This document shows positions 12,469 through 15,265 of a stretch of DNA of 15,265 nt, piece by piece. Below the pieces are notes generated by a model. It was not told the origin of the DNA and searched no databases. It saw only the letters and a program-made list of their open reading frames with translations. Made by a program: the position numbers and the translations under genes. The DNA is taken from assembly GCA_017501175.1 (NCBI GenBank), contig JAFVXK010000035.1:1-15265 (forward strand). The letters run 5' to 3'. Each line of letters begins with the position of its first letter. Within the stretch, counting starts at the first letter, position 1. This stretch comes from Clostridia bacterium. Its GTDB lineage: Bacteria > Bacillota_A > Clostridia > Oscillospirales > CAG-272.

Positions 12469-14355
12469 ATGGAGCATAGAGCGCAGGTTGCCGTCATAGG
12501 CGCGGGGCACGCGGGAATAGAAGCGGCTCTCGCGGCGGCGAGAATGGGACTTGACACCGTTCTTTTTACGATAAATCTCGATGCTGTTGGTAATATGCCC
12601 TGTAATCCTTCGATAGGCGGCAGCGCAAAGGGGCATTTGGTTTTTGAAATAGACGCCCTGGGCGGTGAGATGGGATACGCTGCGGACCTCGTTACGATAC
12701 AGTCGCGTACTCTTAATCTCGGAAAGGGCGCGGCGGTGCGCTCAAAGCGCGTGCAGGCGGACAGAAGCTTATATAAAAGTGTAATGAAAAAAACGCTGGA
12801 GAGCGAGAAAAACCTCAGGCTCGTCCAGGCGGAAATCGTTGATATTATTACCGAAAGCCTTGACGGTGTGTGCCGTGTTACAGGCGTCGTCACCCATCTT
12901 GGAGAGATTTGGCGCGCCCCCCGTGTAATAATTGCGACAGGCACGTTTCTTGAAAGCCAAATTTTCGTTGGCGACAGGGTATATTCAGCAGGTCCTGACG
13001 GTATGACCTCGGCAAAGGGGCTTTCCTCGGCGCTATCCGGGCTCGGTATTGAGCTTATGCGCTTTAAGACGGGAACTCCTGCAAGAGTTCACAGGCGCTC
13101 AATAGACCTTTCGGTGCTCGACGTTCAGGAGGGCGAGGCAGAGATTACCCCATATTCCGCGCGAACCGACGAAGAGGCGCTAAAGGACGCAAACAAGGTT
13201 TCCTGCCACATCGTATATACAAACGCAAAGACCCACGAAATAATCCGCGATAACCTTGAACGCTCGGCGATGTATTCGGGCAATATAACGGGAGAAGGGC
13301 CGCGGTACTGTCCGTCGATAGAAACCAAGCTCGTCAGATTTGCCGACAAGGAGCGCCATCAGCTCTTTGTTGAGCCCTGCGGACTTGACACAGACGAAAT
13401 GTATATTCAAGGCTTCTCGACCTCTATGCCAACCGACGTTCAGTATGATATGATGCGCTCGCTTTCGGGCTTTGAGAAGGCTGAAATAATGCGCTATGCG
13501 TATGCTATCGAGTATGATTGCGCCGAGCCGACCGGGATGCTCCCGACGCTTGAATTCAAGAGGGTGCGAGGGCTTTACGGAGCGGGGCAGTTTAACGGCA
13601 CGTCAGGCTACGAGGAAGCCGCGGCACAGGGGCTCGTTGCGGGAATAAACGCGGCGCTTGCCGAGCTTGGACGTGAGCCAATGGTTCTTCCTCGCTCGTC
13701 GTCGTATATCGGAACACTTATCGACGACCTTGTTACAAAGGGAACGCGAGAGCCCTATCGAGTGATGACCTCGCGCAGCGAATACAGACTGATTTTGAGG
13801 CAGGACAATGCCGATTTGCGCCTTACCGAGATAGGACATTCGGTTGGACTTATTGACGGTGCGCGTTATGAGGCATTCCTTAAAAAGAAGGCGCTTACAG
13901 AGCGCGAAATAGAAAGACTTGAGCACACGACGGTTGCACCGAGCGAGGCTGTCAATGAGTTTCTTTCTGAAAACCAATCGTCGCCGATAAGCACGGGAAT
14001 AAAGCTTGCCGAGCTTCTTCGCCGTCCTGAAATAACCTATGCGGCACTTGAAAAAATTGACACGGGGCGCCCCGTTTTGCCTCGCGGAGTTCAAGCGACT
14101 GCCGAGGTGCAGATAAAATACGACGGGTACATCAAGCGTGAGCTTGCCGAGGTAGCAAGACAGAAAAAGCTTGAAGAGAAGCGACTGCCCGAGGGAATAT
14201 CCTACGCCGACATCACAGGGCTCAGGCTAGAGGCGGCAGAGAAGCTTGAGCGCGTGCGTCCTATGAATATAGGTCAGGCGTCGCGTATCAGCGGAGTAAG
14301 CCCCGCAGATATCAGCGTTCTTCTAATATATCTTGCGTCCTATGGAAAAAAGTAA
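12469..14355 (+). CDS. mnmG: tRNA uridine-5-carboxymethylaminomethyl modification enzyme MnmG (GidA)
   Basis: 628 residues, full length. With MnmE and FAD, tetrahydrofolate and NADH it installs the (carboxymethyl)aminomethyl group on the wobble uridine of several tRNAs. Motifs: FAD-binding GAGHAGIEAA at 11-20, the signature NMPCNPSIGGSAKGHL at about 42-57, KTGTPARV at 200-207, GPRYCPSIE at 277-285 carrying the conserved cysteine Cys281, and GQFNGTSGYEEAAAQG at 373-388; the C-terminal helical region that contacts MnmE and tRNA is present to the end. In many Firmicutes mnmG is followed by rsmG and lies near parAB at the origin; here no rsmG follows and rny-ymdB precede it. Start fixed by AAGGAGGAG. 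Likely cotranscribed with ymdB, and ended by a strong hairpin. Confidence 0.97.
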   Translation: MEHRAQVAVIGAGHAGIEAALAAARMGLDTVLFTINLDAVGNMPCNPSIGGSAKGHLVFEIDALGGEMGYAADLVTIQSRTLNLGKGAAVRSKRVQADRSLYKSVMKKTLESEKNLRLVQAEIVDIITESLDGVCRVTGVVTHLGEIWRAPRVIIATGTFLESQIFVGDRVYSAGPDGMTSAKGLSSALSGLGIELMRFKTGTPARVHRRSIDLSVLDVQEGEAEITPYSARTDEEALKDANKVSCHIVYTNAKTHEIIRDNLERSAMYSGNITGEGPRYCPSIETKLVRFADKERHQLFVEPCGLDTDEMYIQGFSTSMPTDVQYDMMRSLSGFEKAEIMRYAYAIEYDCAEPTGMLPTLEFKRVRGLYGAGQFNGTSGYEEAAAQGLVAGINAALAELGREPMVLPRSSSYIGTLIDDLVTKGTREPYRVMTSRSEYRLILRQDNADLRLTEIGHSVGLIDGARYEAFLKKKALTEREIERLEHTTVAPSEAVNEFLSENQSSPISTGIKLAELLRRPEITYAALEKIDTGRPVLPRGVQATAEVQIKYDGYIKRELAEVARQKKLEEKRLPEGISYADITGLRLEAAEKLERVRPMNIGQASRISGVSPADISVLLIYLASYGKK

Positions 14356-14363
14356 TATAAAAA

Positions 14364-14407
14364 GACCGAGCTCACGGCAAATCGAAAGCCTTGGGTTCGG
14401 TCATTTT
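14364..14407. terminator. Bidirectional terminator between mnmG and the GNAT gene
   Basis: GACCGAGCTCA (14364-14374) pairs with TGGGTTCGGTC (14392-14402), 11 pairs with two G-U, then GGC (14376-14378) with GCC (14388-14390). ATTTTTATT follows on the plus strand and TTTTTATATT on the minus strand, so it can stop both convergent units. Confidence 0.85.
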
Positions 14408-14409
14408 TA

Positions 14410-15171
14410 TTAAATATCAAGCGCTATGCCGAAATATGTTGGGGGAACACTTTTCGCTGTGAGAGGCAGATACATTGTAAAATCTCGTCCAAAGCCTACC
14501 GTGCGGAAAAGTCCTGCTTTACAGCCGAGAGAGGAGAGAATATCGGGAGCTTTTTTTGTGTTTCCGAGAAGCTCGGCTACGATAAGCTGCTCTCCGTTTT
14601 GCCTTGCCAAAAGCAGAAAGTCCTCACCCGTGTAGAATTTTAAGTCACCTTCGAGAAGCGAGAGAATATCATTTTCCTCGATAACAGCGCCCACGGGAAT
14701 TAAAGAGGCGCGCTTTTCTGAATAAGCCTCTTTGGAAATTTCGCTGATGCTTATATTTTCTCCCGACGCCACGGCAGAGAATTCTTTTATCCCGCAAGCT
14801 TTTTTAAAGCCGAGCTTTTCGTAGAAGCCGAAGAGCGATTGGTTTGCAGGGACGAGCAGAACGGAGCTGTATCCCAGAGATGAAAGGTGCTTTACGGTAT
14901 CGAGAACAAGCAAGCTGCCAAAACCGCGCCCGCGATGAGCCGCGTCGGTTGCAATTGCGTAAAGATATGCCGTACGAAGCCCTAAATACTCGCAATCAAA
15001 CCAATATAGCGCGGCAACAATCTCGTCGCCTTCAAGCACTACACGGGCGCGCTCGGGAGAAAACGCAACCGTGAAAAACTTGTCTAAAAACTCCTCGGAC
15101 TCGCCAAAAGCCGACCTCATAAGCCGTCTTAGTGCGGGGACGTGTGAAGATTTGGGGGTGTCAATAGTCAT
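14410..15171 (-). CDS. GNAT family N-acetyltransferase
   Basis: 253 residues. The N-terminal half is a GNAT fold: strand-helix region from residue 1, the acetyl-CoA pyrophosphate loop AHRGRGFGSLL at 78-88 (Arg80-Gly-Arg-Gly-Phe-Gly85) and the motif B region SLFGFYEKLGFKK at 112-124. About 125 further residues form a second domain without a recognised motif; together the size suggests a two-domain GNAT, possibly with a second degenerate acetyltransferase lobe. The substrate (small molecule or protein amine) is not predictable. Start supported by GGAGGAG at 15182-15176, which lies inside the upstream coding sequence. Its ATG overlaps the upstream stop region by 11 bp, so the two are translationally coupled. 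It ends 7 bp from the bidirectional terminator. Confidence 0.88.
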   Translation of the reverse strand: MTIDTPKSSHVPALRRLMRSAFGESEEFLDKFFTVAFSPERARVVLEGDEIVAALYWFDCEYLGLRTAYLYAIATDAAHRGRGFGSLLVLDTVKHLSSLGYSSVLLVPANQSLFGFYEKLGFKKACGIKEFSAVASGENISISEISKEAYSEKRASLIPVGAVIEENDILSLLEGDLKFYTGEDFLLLARQNGEQLIVAELLGNTKKAPDILSSLGCKAGLFRTVGFGRDFTMYLPLTAKSVPPTYFGIALDI

Positions 15172-15265
15172 AGCACTCCTCCAAAAGACAAGCCCAGTAT
15201 TTTTTTATCATATGGTGGGGGTGATAGCTTCGCTTGGCACGTCGAAGCCCCTCAAGGCCCATATC
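15161..15265 (-). CDS. C-terminal end of an upstream gene, possibly DUF2156 / lysylphosphatidylglycerol-synthetase-like
   Basis: The minus-strand frame entering at 15265 stays open for 34 codons to TGA at 15163-15161. The tail reads DMGLEGLRRAKRSYHPHHM and then ends KKYWACLLEECYDY. The segment DxGLEGLRxAKxSYHP resembles the C terminus of DUF2156 (phosphatidylglycerol lysyltransferase-like, double-GNAT) proteins as I remember them; this is recall from a short tail, so moderate confidence only. Its last codons overlap the GNAT start and contain that gene's ribosome binding site, which supports it being a translated gene of the same operon. Confidence 0.5.
   Translation of the reverse strand, partial: DMGLEGLRRAKRSYHPHHMIKKYWACLLEECYDY

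Overview
The window looks like chromosomal DNA of a low-to-mid-GC Firmicute of the class Clostridia. The evidence is the set of families (Soj/Spo0J-type ParA and ParB with canonical parS sites, RNase Y, YmdB, MnmG, a clostridial-style pyruvate kinase), the strong AAGGAGG ribosome binding sites and the near-perfect sigma-A promoters. No rRNA or tRNA gene and no CRISPR array was seen. Genus-level assignment is not possible from the sequence alone.

Layout. Positions 1-183 are the C-terminal end of a serine site-specific recombinase, followed at once by a perfect 12-bp inverted repeat, so the left edge may be the end of a mobile element. Next come a 388-residue membrane protein of unknown function and pyruvate kinase, which has its own promoter. 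A compact cluster (3221-5573) then encodes a DUF1538 permease with an internal duplication and two tandem, divergent PII-like proteins. A long structured hairpin separates this cluster from the convergent parB gene.

Chromosome-segregation block (5672-8967). parB and parA lie on the minus strand, separated by an unusual 387-bp spacer that carries one perfect and two near-perfect DnaA boxes. Upstream of parA is a perfect sigma-A promoter, then four parS sites within 158 bp, then helically spaced TTCAACA repeats and about 900 bp of T-rich, repeat-rich DNA without a credible gene. This block is very probably close to the replication origin and may contain part of it, although dnaA is not in the window.

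Rightward block (8838-14355, plus strand). A histidine phosphatase is driven by a perfect consensus promoter whose -35 hexamer sits inside a GC-only palindrome. RNase Y (rny), the cyclic-nucleotide phosphodiesterase ymdB and the tRNA-modification gene mnmG follow; rny has another perfect consensus promoter. A bidirectional terminator separates mnmG from a convergent minus-strand pair: a GNAT acetyltransferase and the C-terminal end of an upstream gene that overlaps it.

The points most worth follow-up are the DUF1538 plus twin PII-like module, the parS/DnaA-box/repeat region, the palindrome over a perfect promoter, and a recurring layout in which a perfect hairpin sits directly before an AAAAGGAG ribosome binding site (parA, rny, mnmG).
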